NCBI GenBank assembly: GCA_001557505.1
Contig: LSAX01000002.1
Span: forward strand, 310,001 to 374,000
Reading direction: 5' to 3'
Length of the DNA: 64,000 bases
Origin: Reticulascus tulasneorum
Lineage: Eukaryota > Ascomycota > Sordariomycetes > Glomerellales > Reticulascaceae
Shown: piece after piece, positions 24,852-35,272 of the stretch
Layout: the number at the start of each line of letters is the position of its first letter
Numbering within the stretch: position 1 is the stretch's first letter
Position numbers and translations under genes: made by a program
Notes under the pieces: model-generated
Database searches by the model: none
What the model was told of the DNA's origin: nothing
The model's input: only the letters and a program-made list of their open reading frames with translations

Positions 24852-26876
24852 ATGAGACTCTCCACCGTCTCCATCGCGGCTGTAAGCCTGTTCGCAACCG
24901 TCCAAGCTGCTCACCACCACGACGTGACAGTCGGGAAGAATAACGAGCTCAAATTCGTCCCCGAGGTGCTGGATGTTAAAGTTGGCGACACGATCACGTA
25001 CCACTTCTTCTCAAAGGTAGATCCAGACGACCCGATTGATTCAATCCATCCCGGTTGCTAAATTTGTCCACAGAACCACTCAGTTACACAGTCCTCCTTC
25101 GACCAGCCATGCCAACCCCTCCATGACGGTTTCTTCTCCGGCTTCACACCCTCTGCCTCTGAAGTGGTTGAGGCGCCAACCACGTGGACTATCAAGGTCG
25201 CAGACGAGAAGCCGATCTGGGTCTACTGTGGCCAGGGAACTCACTGCCAGACGGGCATGCTCCAGTCCATCAACGCGTACGTGCCTCAAGGATCACCTGT
25301 AGCAAGCTATGAGACAGCTAACAGGCCGCAGCCCAAAATCCGGCAACACACATGAGGCGTTCAAGGAGAAGGCCAAGGGTGCCCCCCCAAGTGTATCTCC
25401 AGCAGATGGCCTCCCCATCGGAGGAGACCGTATTTTCCGTGTCAACGTTGGTGCCGATGGAAACCTAGCGTTCTCCCCGAACGACATCAATGATCTGCCC
25501 CGAACCCACGTTCAGTTCAGCTTCAATCCCAAGGTAGGCTCGCTCATAAGCAACGCGGAGCTGTCGGAAGCTGACTTTAGCAGAATCACTCCGTCACTGA
25601 ATCGTCGTTCGACCAGCCTTGCCAGCCTCTGGCTGATGGCTTCAGCAGTGGCTTGATTCCCACTGCCGTGTCGCCGTCCGGTGTCCTGTTTGACATCGTC
25701 ATCAACGACACCAAGCCGGTCTGGTTCTACTGCGCCCAGACCACCGGCACCCATTGCCAGAAGGGCATGGTTGGCAGCATCAACGCTCCGAAAGAGGGCA
25801 AGACTTTGCAAGCCTTCGTCGAGCTTGCCGCCAAAGCTCCGCCTAGCACCCTACCTCCGATTGCTCCCATTGGCGGAATACTTACGGCGAATGGGACTGT
25901 CATCCCCACCCTTAACACTGCAGTCATCGACGTCTCCGCCCTGGATGATGACAAGATCCAGCACATTCCTAAGCCCGGCGAGAACGACCAGTACATGGTC
26001 GGCATGGCCGGTGGCGGTGCCATCACCAATTACGGCTGGGGAGCGACCATATCCGATGAGGCAGTGAAGCACCTGCAGGTTATCCAGTTCCTCGACAACC
26101 TCATCCTCAAGGTCCTCTTCGAGGGCCACGAGAAGCTCAACAGTGGTGTCTGGCAGGGCATCTGGCCAAAGACCATCGTCCACACCATGGGCGCTATGGC
26201 TGCACAAGCGTGGGTTCACCGCGCGACCGCCACCGACACTCTCCAGCACTACAACAAGCAAGTGCTGCAAGAGTGCACGTACCAGCTCCCCACCTTCAAC
26301 GTGGATGACTTCCTCCACGTTACGCTCACCCTCCTCCTCCTGCAAATCGGTCTGCTCATCGACGCGGTTGGCCTCCTCGCCGCATCCGACCCTTGGCTTA
26401 TCCCCTGCCTTGCCACCTCCCTCGGCGCTAAATCTCGCATGACAGCCGTCGTGAACCTGATGCAGGGCCACATCGCTGCTGCTGCGCCTCGCGAGGTTTC
26501 CATTCCCGCCGACCTGGTTTACTCCTACGCCATGAACAACTACGTCGCATCGTGCCCAGACAAACTCGACTGGAGCACCCCTCTCTCCCCACTGAAGGTC
26601 ACCATCAAGGAGACGGAGCCGAGCACCGGCCGTTTGACCAAGGTCACCGTCGCCCTGGACTCCAAGGTGCAGCACAGCGGCGACCTCTGGATGGCATGGC
26701 TTGGACCCTGGGGCAATCTTGAGTTCACCCTCATCGAGAACGACCATGCTGCCGTTCCTGCTGATCTGTACGGCCATGTCTGGGTTGTTGTCACGAAAGC
26801 CAAGGATCTCAAGCTGAGAGAGATTTACAAGAATGCTGTTGCTGGCCCGGCGATGTTGTGGATCAGCCAGCCATAA
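24852..26876 (+). CDS. Tandem cupredoxin fused to a ferritin-like (Rds1-type) domain, secreted
   Basis: Four exons (24852-25016, 25074-25276, 25332-25533, 25584-26876) with introns of 50-57 bp encode 620 residues. A signal peptide (1-19) is followed by His-rich HHHD. Cupredoxin 1 has type-1 copper ligands His 57, Cys 107, His 112 and Met 117. Cupredoxin 2 has His 192, Cys 240, His 247 and Met 252. Both contain the block SSFDQPCQPL, and both are cut by a phase-0 intron directly before NHSVT, which shows exon-level duplication. From about 338 to 515 the sequence resembles fungal Rds1/ferritin-like domains (C-x-Y-x-x-P start, SCPD end), but positions that normally hold Glu and His ligands read Lys, Met or other residues. 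A beta-rich tail of about 100 residues ends the protein. Role inferred: extracellular copper protein, perhaps in stress or sporulation. The ferritin-like call is less sure than the cupredoxins. Confidence 0.87.
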
Positions 26877-27557
26877 GTTTGGGATCATGTAATCTAGACT
26901 GGGAAGCTGGTCAAGCTGGCATTGGTGTTCTATGGAGTTTAGGTTTGGGGGTTGTGGCTGTTATCAAAACATATGTTTCAGTAGTAGCTTGTGGGTCCTA
27001 ATTGAATGGGTTTAGGATGCGCAAAATCTGAGTGGATGGGAGTTTGATTTGACTGCGGACCGTAGATAGTTATACCAGTGTATCCACTTTACCAATCATC
27101 TCTTCTATTGCGATATGGGTAATAGCACCTACTTGCATCAAGCATGGGTTCCGTGTCTATTAGTCCGCTCTTTATCACATAGGCTGACTCCATGGCAACC
27201 CTTAGATGTTAGAACTTCAAGATTGTCAGCCGGTTGGCTTGCGGTGATGGGGAAAGGCTCCAAAGGCCCGTTGGTAGAGTGACTTGGCATAGGCTATAGA
27301 GGACGAGTGAGCCTCTTTTAGGGCTAGTAGATGTGAAATATGTATCATGAAGAAGATTATGCGTCCCTGCCAGTTTGGAAGACGCGATGACAACTTGAAT
27401 CTAAGTACAAAACTAGAGAATAATCTCCATCGACAACTCAGAGACCGTCCTTTTCGGGGGCCAGACAACACAACCGCTGGATATTCTGCCATTCTTAATG
27501 TTGCAGGACTTGAAAATGCCTCCTGATATCTTGCCAATGTTCATACCTACCCGACGC
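26877..27557. other. Intergenic 3' flanks (convergent genes)
   Basis: 681 bp between the converging cupredoxin fusion and Zn2Cys6 gene. No further gene or repeat was seen. Confidence 0.5.
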
Positions 27558-29854
27558 TCAAAGCGACGAATATGAAAGCGGCTGGTTTAGGAGGGAGTCT
27601 GAAGACGTCATGGCCACATCTAGGAATCCATCCACCGGCATAAACTTTTGCCAAAGGTCGCTATCAAACTGGGAGTTGCCCATATCCGACAGCCAGTTCA
27701 AGTCTGGGAGTGCCGCTCCATTCTCCACCACAGGTTGCTGTTCCTCCAGCGGCAGTTTTGAAGTATACCATTTCCCAACACACTTGACATTAAACGCATA
27801 TTTCAGGAGATAGGCGGAGCCGTCAGCCATCAATCTTTGTCTTCGAGATGCAGCGGCTGTTGCGGCGTCTGCTTCCTCAAACTTCATGCCGATACGCCAG
27901 GTGATGTCCGCAAGATCCAGTCGCTGCCTTGCCATGCTCGGGTCCCATTCGGCAGAGTTTTCCATGAGCAAAAGGCGAGGCATGGTCAACGCCACAAAGA
28001 GCATGTGCGATATAAGGGTAAACGGGCTGTCGGTGTACGTCTCCGGTGGTATCGCGAGGTGTACGTCGAAGAATTCCTTGGCACTATGTAAACAGGACCA
28101 TAGCGCTTCTGTTCTTTTGAATACATTGACAGAGTCAAAATCGGCCTCGGAAGACGTTGGTGCTCGCACCAACGTCAACGGATCGCAGAGGCGAATCAGG
28201 ATGCTGTGGTAGTGTGTCCATAGAAATTCTAGAATGTCGAGTTTAGTGAACGAACATACTTTACATCAGCCACTCGATATCAGACTCACGCTGTCGTTTG
28301 ACCTTTTCCGGCTGGCTGTCAACGAAAGCTTTGAGGTCGTTGCGAATACTCGCCATTACCATATACTGAGACGCACGGAGCGACGAGGATGTGACGTCGT
28401 CTGCTTCGGGATCTGGAATGGCGGTTTCGATCCGTGATGCAATGCGTTGCATTTTGACTATGGCCACGAGGTATGCGTCCGATTCGAACTCCGAGTCTTG
28501 GAGCAACATGTCGCAGCTCTGGGTGAGATAGCGGTTCCATGGGAGAACTTGGATCCGTCTGAACAGAAGCGACACTCTAGACAATCGTCAGTTTCGTTCT
28601 CAGAGACGAGAACGTAAAAGTTGCTCTACACTGAGGTGACGTAATAATATCCCAGGACGGCTCGACGGTCATCGAGGCAGTGCGCAGCCCTCGGGCTTGG
28701 TTGGCCCCGAATAATGGTCGTCGATGCATCAGCCAACAGACTTTTTGGAATGGGAAAACTAGAGTTAGGGGGCCGACTGAGACCGAGATCGATTACCAGG
28801 GCGAGTCCCAGCTGCAGCATATTCGTGGCCTGCGTGTCAAGGTAGAAATGGAAGTCACCGCTATCAACTGTCACTGAACCGTCACGAATAGGGGCATACT
28901 CGCATGTGAAGGAAACTCACAAGCCAGCTGCCACCAGGATGGCCTGGAGTATTCCGAGCCGTTTCTCTTGGTTGACAACTATGTGCACAGCAAGGTATTC
29001 TCGGAACCATTTCCGCAATGAGATCTGGACGTCGACTGCTTGCGGCGTCATGACATACATGATAGTCCAGAACAAGAAAGGGTCCTGTAAGTGGAGGTCT
29101 CTGGCGCTGATGGAAGATGCAAGAGGCACGAATGGGAAGTTCGGTGTCAACTTTGTCCGATATAACTCGAGGTACTCATCAGCTTTACTGAAGGTGAGAC
29201 GAAACCCAGGTACGACTGGGACAGGCTCGTCAACTCTCGTAGTGGGATCCCCGTCAAAATGCTCCATCGTCACATTACTTTGCGGAATATTCTCAATCGG
29301 TTTTTGGCCGGTGAGAGGGCTTTCCGGTGTCAGTGGTGGTGGCCCAGATCCGGCTTGCTTGTGGGCATTAAGGAGGTCGAAAATGCCGTCGATCTTCTCC
29401 TCCAACGCTGCTACACGGCTAACCAACTTGTTAGGCGCCTACTGAGTGGTACGACAATGCGGCGATTGGTCACTCACGTTGCCTTCCCTCGCTTCTTCCT
29501 CTCAGTCGGCCCCGGGACATTACATCGAATCGTCATCCGTGAACATCTAAGCTTACGTTAGGCCCAACCATATCTGTGACTACAATAGGAGGGGACGAAA
29601 AGGCTAGATGGATCCCTGCACTGCGGAAGAGATGTCACATACCTTGAACATGCAATATCTCGCTGGGTACCGCCCTGATCCGATGGCCAGATGCACTTCA
29701 TCTTCAGACGGGCACAGTTGATGCATGCTCGGGATTTCGGATGGATTCCAGCGCCGAGTCCGCTGCCCGAAGAGCCTCCCGGCGCCCGGTCTGATGTGCT
29801 ACTGGCATTGTCCTGGCGATCAAATCCGGCACCGGTAGCCACATCGATGTCCAT
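27558..29854 (-). CDS. Zn2Cys6 fungal transcription factor
   Basis: Six exons (29643-29854, 29478-29546, 28921-29418, 28630-28860, 28290-28576, 27558-28228) encode 655 residues; every junction was checked for frame. The binuclear zinc cluster is assembled only after splicing intron 1: CINCARLKMKC, a 14-residue loop, then CSRCSRMTIRC, giving six Cys in the family spacing with a long central loop. A basic linker (ERKKRGK) leads to a coiled coil (RVAALEEKIDGIFDLL), and then the fungal-specific middle homology region with FHFYLDTQATNMLQLGLALVIDLGLSRPP and YVTSVVSLLFRR. The C-terminus has acidic and Leu-rich segments suited to activation. Targets are unknown. It is divergent from the AA9 gene across 1.85 kb, so a role in cell-wall-degrading gene control is possible but unproven. 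Confidence 0.9.
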
Positions 29855-31704
29855 ATTTCAATAGAGCGACTTCAATATTGTTTAACTACGAGGTTTTCAA
29901 ACAATATCTCCAATTGCAATGTCTACTTGAAAGATAAACCAAGTATATGATCACGAAGAAGATCTGGCAGGCGGACAGGAGCTGGGAGCCGTGTGCCCGG
30001 AGTTTTGGCAATCCGGTGTCGGTATTTTGTTTAAAATCCGAAGTACCGTACATGACGTACCTACAACAATCAAGTTGGACAGCGACCGATTGTGGACATG
30101 ATCACTAGATCAGGATCCGGCCCCTGGTTACGGCCGTTATTTTATCTCCCGCACCGATCCCGAATTCTCCAGCCTCGAAGAGCTACCCCCCCTCTAAGTT
30201 AGAGGCAGTCCTGTTTTCAAAGTCGTTTTGTTTGGTTAGTTTTGATACTTCGAAGAGAATAAGACTTTTAGGGGAGGAATCAAGCTAAAGGGATTATGGA
30301 AGTGGTCATCCGGGGCAACAAGTGTCTTCTTCTATGTGTCGGACATAACTCTTCTTCTCCATAAACGTTGGGTTACCTTTCAAATTGAGAATCTCCTTTA
30401 TTCACACACGTGAGAGTTTCCAGAGCGAACTCAAGCCCGATGAAAATTACGAGAGCAACAGGCGGGACGTGAGAGCCTCAGGAAGGCTTGAATCAGCCGT
30501 CGATATCGTAGTACACGGATCGGTGGGTTACAACTCGTCCTTTCGGAAGCGGAGAAACTCGTCCTATACCGTTGAACTTGCTGGCGCAAGTGTCCCAAAG
30601 GTCGCACTTACATATAACGACGGTGGGTTTCAACGGGTCCCGAACGGAAGCTCATCCATGCAGCAGCTTGAGACTGTCGCTACCACAAAATTGGCTCGGG
30701 AGAACGCAAAAAAGAATGAGGTAGCAGCCCAATCTCGTCCGCCCATTTGGAGCTGGTCTCCAAGGACGATTGATTGGATGACGAAACAGCTACATTACTG
30801 ATTCCAACATTCAAGGTCGTGTAAACAGGCATCCACCCACAGACCAATTGGTGGTCATGCTGTGATGAAGCATCGTCGGATAAGGCATCTCAATATCTGC
30901 TGTGATAGGGGACGATTAATCGGATACTTCACACAAGATTAAAGCTTCGTGGATGCAGGTGGCGACGAAAGCTGGGGTTCTCATGCGGAACGTGCAGATT
31001 GCAGACAATTCGGGGAGGATCTCGCCGAACAGCTCAAAATGAACTTTACGCAGCTGCATCTGCGATGCGATTGATAGTGCCGCGGCACAGTGATTAAAGA
31101 TCGGCAGCGGGATGTATGGATGTTCATGGGAACGAACCACGCGTAGCCGCCCACGATGGCGGTAGTTAATCAATATGATACCCGCTCCACCAACTTCCCA
31201 GGCGGACCATGGACGCTCAGCCAACAAACAGGTTGAGATCAACCATGATTTTCTGCGCATGAGAGTTCATTGGGGCTGCTCGGTGGTGGTAGGAAGAATA
31301 GGAGCTCCGAATCGCCGGGATAAATTGTCTTGCCGTGAACACAGGTATAGCATCGAGGATATTGACCTGGGTATGGTCCCCACTCGCCGAAATCCGAACC
31401 ATCAACATGGCCAAATCTGGCTTGCTCGACACAAGTATTGGTTACCGAGAATAGCGGCAAGGTTATTTGGTCCAAAATTGAAGTTGTTTATCACATAGAT
31501 TGGACGAAAATGTGCGCACGAGCTGTCGTCCATGCTTGATATTTGTATTGCGGTGACCACACGCAGAAACATTGTATATATATCAGGAGTTCTTCTCATC
31601 TCGAGAGAACCGGTTTGGAACCTCATCTCAACTCCCAACGAACAGAGAACAGAGCCAGTCACCCAAAGATCGCTGCTCCTGAAAACATCGAAAACCGGGA
31701 CATC
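29855..31704. promoter_or_regulatory. Long divergent intergenic region, Zn2Cys6 regulator / AA9
   Basis: 1850 bp. It holds both promoters. A plus-strand open frame of about 138 codons (30385-30801) lacks a good ATG start and has no recognisable domain, so I do not call it. A TATA box for the AA9 gene lies at the right end. Confidence 0.45.
31575..31583 (+). promoter_or_regulatory. TATA box upstream of the AA9 gene
   Basis: TATATATAT about 122-130 bp before the AA9 start codon. Sequence and distance fit a strong inducible fungal core promoter, as expected for a cellulase-type gene. Confidence 0.5.
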
Positions 31705-32568
31705 ATGAAGACCACATTTGCACTCGCAGTGCTAGGCTCAGCCAGTTCCGTTCTCGGACACGCCATATTCCAGCAATTTTGGGCTGGTAGTGAGGATGAA
31801 GACATCGGCTGTGCCCGGGTTCCTGTAAGAGTGGCTGCCAACAAAAAGCTTTGCCGGATGCTGACGGTGAACAGACAAGCAACAGCCCCGTTGTGAGCGT
31901 GGCTTCCAACGATATGAGATGTAATGTCGGCGGCGCCAAGGGTGTTACGGGCATCTGCGAAGTTCAAGGTAAGTACCATCCATCGTTCTTCAACACAGTC
32001 AAGCTGACGACATCGGCACAGCTGGCGGCAAGATTTCCGTCGAGATGCACCAGCAGCCAAAGGACCGGGCGTGCGGGTCAGACGCGATTGGTGGCAACCA
32101 CTTCGGCCCAGTCATTGTGTACATGAGCAAGGTTGCTGATGCCACCACGGCGGATGGCTCATCCGACTTCTTCAAGATCGGCGAGTACGGGTACACGGCT
32201 GAAGATAAAGTGTGGGGAACCGACGTTCTCAACGAGAACTGTGGCAAGTATGAGGTGACCATCCCAGCTGGTCTGGCCTCGGGCGACTACCTGGTTCGGG
32301 CCGAGGCCATTGCTTTACACACGGCATCGCAAGTGAACGGTGCCCAGTTCTACATGACGTGCTACGTGAGTATACTCCCCAAACATTGAAAGGCATTATG
32401 CTGACGACCCGATAGCAAGTTCGAGTGTCTGGCGGAGGCAGCGCGACCCCGGCTGGCGTCAAGTTCCCGGGCGCATACAGTGCATCGGATCCCGGCATCA
32501 AGGTTGATATCTGGAATAAGGACTTCAACGAGTACACCATTCCAGGCCCGCCAGTTGCGAAGGTTTGA
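31705..32568 (+). CDS. AA9 lytic polysaccharide monooxygenase (formerly GH61)
   Basis: Secreted copper enzyme that oxidatively cleaves cellulose or related glucans. Exons 31705-31824, 31875-31968, 32022-32365 and 32416-32568 (introns 50-53 bp) encode 236 residues. After an 18-residue signal peptide the mature protein begins with His 19 (HAIFQQFW), the N-terminal half of the histidine brace. The second brace residue is His 98 (GGNHFGPV), the axial ligand Tyr 182 (QFYMTCY), and the second-sphere residues His 171 (ALHTA) and Gln 180. Cysteines suit the usual disulfides. The enzyme stops right after the catalytic domain, without linker or CBM1. It is at the short end of the family but has all catalytic residues. 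Regioselectivity (C1 or C4) cannot be read by eye. Confidence 0.95.
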
Positions 32569-34240
32569 GGCGTCGGCGGCTGTTGAAGAAGAAGCATCAT
32601 CCCATATGGTGGGATTCGCGTCTTCAAGAGGGAATGAGCGACGTCCAATTTCGACCTGGTGTGCACAAGGATACCAAGCTAGACAATTTGTGTATTTATA
32701 GAATGAACGAGATGATGATGCATGGAACAATCAATTTCTCCGAGGCCAGGCTCCGTCCATGCGCGTTAGTCGGTCATCCAGACAATCATTCGCGTGTGTC
32801 AGCACGGATGGGCAGTCCAGTGCTGCAACAACACTGCGAGACGTTTACTGCCATTGAAACTGCAGTCGGGATTTCTAAACTTGACTTCGCGGCCGAGAGT
32901 AGGGAATATACCTTTACCTTTTGAATCGTCCGTACCACGTAATTACAGCAAGCAAGACGGGGGCTCTCGGGCTACTCGGCGAGACGTGAGATGACGTTGG
33001 GATGACCACGTGTGCGGTGGGCGGCCGATGTCTCTGCGAACGGTATGGTCTGGGCTCGGTCTCCAGTGCCGTGGTCCCGTCTGTAATTGCTGGACATGAG
33101 GTACCGTACAAAGCCGATTTGGAGGTAGAAGACGCGAAAAACGATGGATTAATGAGTTGAATAAATTGGACGAGCAATAGTTCGAGTCTTACTGCGGCCG
33201 CCCGGCTCATGCAAGTAACTTGATGTTTTGATGGAGTTGCAACTACATAGTATTAAGTGAACTCTTGTGAGGGGCGGGGTGGGTGGTGAACGAAGAATTC
33301 ACCGCTTCCAAATGAGGATATTCTCCCATTTTAGGTGAATCTAGTTAGGTAGGTAGTGTGGCTAAGCCACATACATCGCAAACCTGGAAGTTATTACTAA
33401 CCACCAGCGGACGGGATTGAATCAGCACGCGAAACCACGGTGCACATATGTAGGTACCTTACAGATCACCGTGCCTCCATAACTACCTAATTAATTATAG
33501 GCTGGACGGGACTCGCCTAGGTTGGTAGGGTGGTAGGCTACTAATTACTTCGTACCTAATTAAGATGCCTAGGTACTTACGGAGAAGTCGACGTGCAGCG
33601 AGGGGACCCCACCAAAATGGAAGTTTCAGCCCTAGAACTGTCACCAAGATACAGGGATTTTGCCGTAACTTATTTAGAGGTAGGCGGGACGCTAAAGAAG
33701 GTGGCGGGCGCGCCTGCATCTCTCAGCGCTGATGTCAGCTTTCCACGTTCATGGGATCCCTGGCAATCAGATGCATTTGTTTCCTCCTTTTGATGAATCA
33801 AACTGAATGCTATCAGAAGCCACCCAAGAAGCAGGCCCTACCTGTTCCCCTGCGCCGCCAATCCCGTTAATTCCTTACCACTTCGGGCAATTGCGCAACT
33901 TACGGCACACCCCACCGTTGTCACGCATCAGCTGAGAATGAACAACGGGCCCAGAAGTAACGCCACAACCCCAGATACACACGACATCTCACCACTAGAC
34001 GAATCTGTACCTTACGACAAAGTGTTGCTGCAGAGGTCCAGATTTGGAACTCCTACTTACTCATTGGCCGGAGTGGATGCACGCATCAGTCAACCCTGGC
34101 AGACATCACCCTGTCGCAGCGCATTTGATTATAACAAGGCCGTCCCCATCATGACATTCCGCGACGCCTCTGGTGGTGTCTGACGGCACAAGCTAATCTT
34201 TGTCTATGATATTTTTTTACTTGACACCATCTTTGCAAAC
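32569..34240. other. Gene-poor gap with TAGGTA/ACCTA-rich stretch
   Basis: 1672 bp without a supported gene. From about 33340 to 33590 there is a high density of TAGGTA, GTAGGT, CCTAGG and ACCTAAT words and TTAATTA runs, on both strands. This is a low-complexity pattern unlike the rest of the window. A 7-bp inverted repeat (CACGGTG at 33436, CACCGTG at 33467) lies inside it. A frame of 81 codons at 33938-34183 has no recognisable domain. Confidence 0.5.
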
Positions 34241-35272
34241 ATGTCGGGGCTTGTTGCGCCAATAGATTCGTTACCCAACGAGGTGCGTTGCCGCCAGATC
34301 ACCACACGGGGCCGAGCCTTATCCTCTACATGATGCCGTTGCTAATCAGGCTCGCACAGATCCTAATCGCCATCCTGACCACGTTCTCGACTCCCACTCT
34401 GCTTCCGCTTACTCTTGTCGACCGTCGCTTCAAAGCCATTGTCACACGCCTGGTCCAGCATCGTCTGCTACGGACCGCCGACCTCGGAGACAACGAGGTG
34501 CTGCTCGAGTGCTATCACCCAAGCGCCAAGCTCTCAACGCCGTCCTTATCGTGCCGATATCTAGGCACAAATTTCTTAGATCGAACAGGCGTCGCAGACG
34601 AATTAGGCTTTGGTGAGCTCTCGCAATTGTACTCGCGCTTTCAACCTGTTGTGCGCGAGGAGAATCGATGGCCGCGGCGGAGTGAACCGATCCCATCACA
34701 GGAGACCCGGACGCCAGAAGGTCAGAAGCTTCCAAGCCATGAGCCGGCCACCCAAGAAGTGATATTGGACGAGTGCGAGCTGTTCTCCCAGCTCTGCACC
34801 GCCCCCAGCCTGGTGAAGGTCGGCCCAAGACCTGGCCTCTATCTCCGCCATACCAACGTAGGGGATGGCCTTGTCCGTGTCTGGAGGGACTGGCTAGCGG
34901 ATGCGGCGAAGACGGACGCGAGTGCAGACTCTCAATCAAGCGACCTGTCGAACGAGGAGCGCTGGCTATCCACAAATCGGCGAATCTTGTGGGCCGATGC
35001 TGCCAGGAACGTGGGCTTGCGATTCCGAGTCACCAAGACTAGCACGGAAGGCTTATCAGTCATGTATGGATCAGGCGAAGATCCACCAGTAGCATACTCG
35101 CTTCAATACGAAGGTAACCCGCCAAACCCGCCGCGGGAGAATTCCTCGTCCAGCAGCTAACGATACGGTAGAATTGGTCGTCAGAACAAGCAAAGTCTTA
35201 CTTGCGGTGGAAAAATCAGCCGTGCAGGAGATTGCTCATTCAGGTAAAGCCATCATCATCATCTCCTTTTGA
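34241..35272 (+). CDS. F-box protein
   Basis: Substrate-recognition type protein expected to bind Skp1 in an SCF ubiquitin ligase. Three exons (34241-34282, 34360-35113, 35172-35272) encode 298 residues. The 14-codon first exon is needed to complete the F-box: SLPNE joins ILIAILTTFSTPTLLPLTLVDRRF across a 77-bp intron (GTGCGT to CACAG). The middle part has ECYHPSAKLSTPSLSCRYLGT and LYSRFQPV, blocks seen in a widespread fungal F-box family. Intron 2 (58 bp, with GCTAACG branch) links SLQYE to ELVVRTSKVLLAVEKSA, a beta-strand tail that an unspliced reading would replace by a Pro/Ser end. No leucine-rich or WD repeats follow, so the substrate is unknown. Confidence 0.86.

Noticed and set aside
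25851..26888. 345-codon frame antisense to the ferritin-like region
   Set aside because: It is a shadow of the real plus-strand gene. Its Val/Gly/Glu-rich composition is the reverse complement of a C-ending codon pattern.
30385..30801. 138-codon plus-strand open frame in the regulator/AA9 gap
   Set aside because: It starts at a non-ATG codon, has no domain, no flanking splice sites and no TATA context. It is probably chance.
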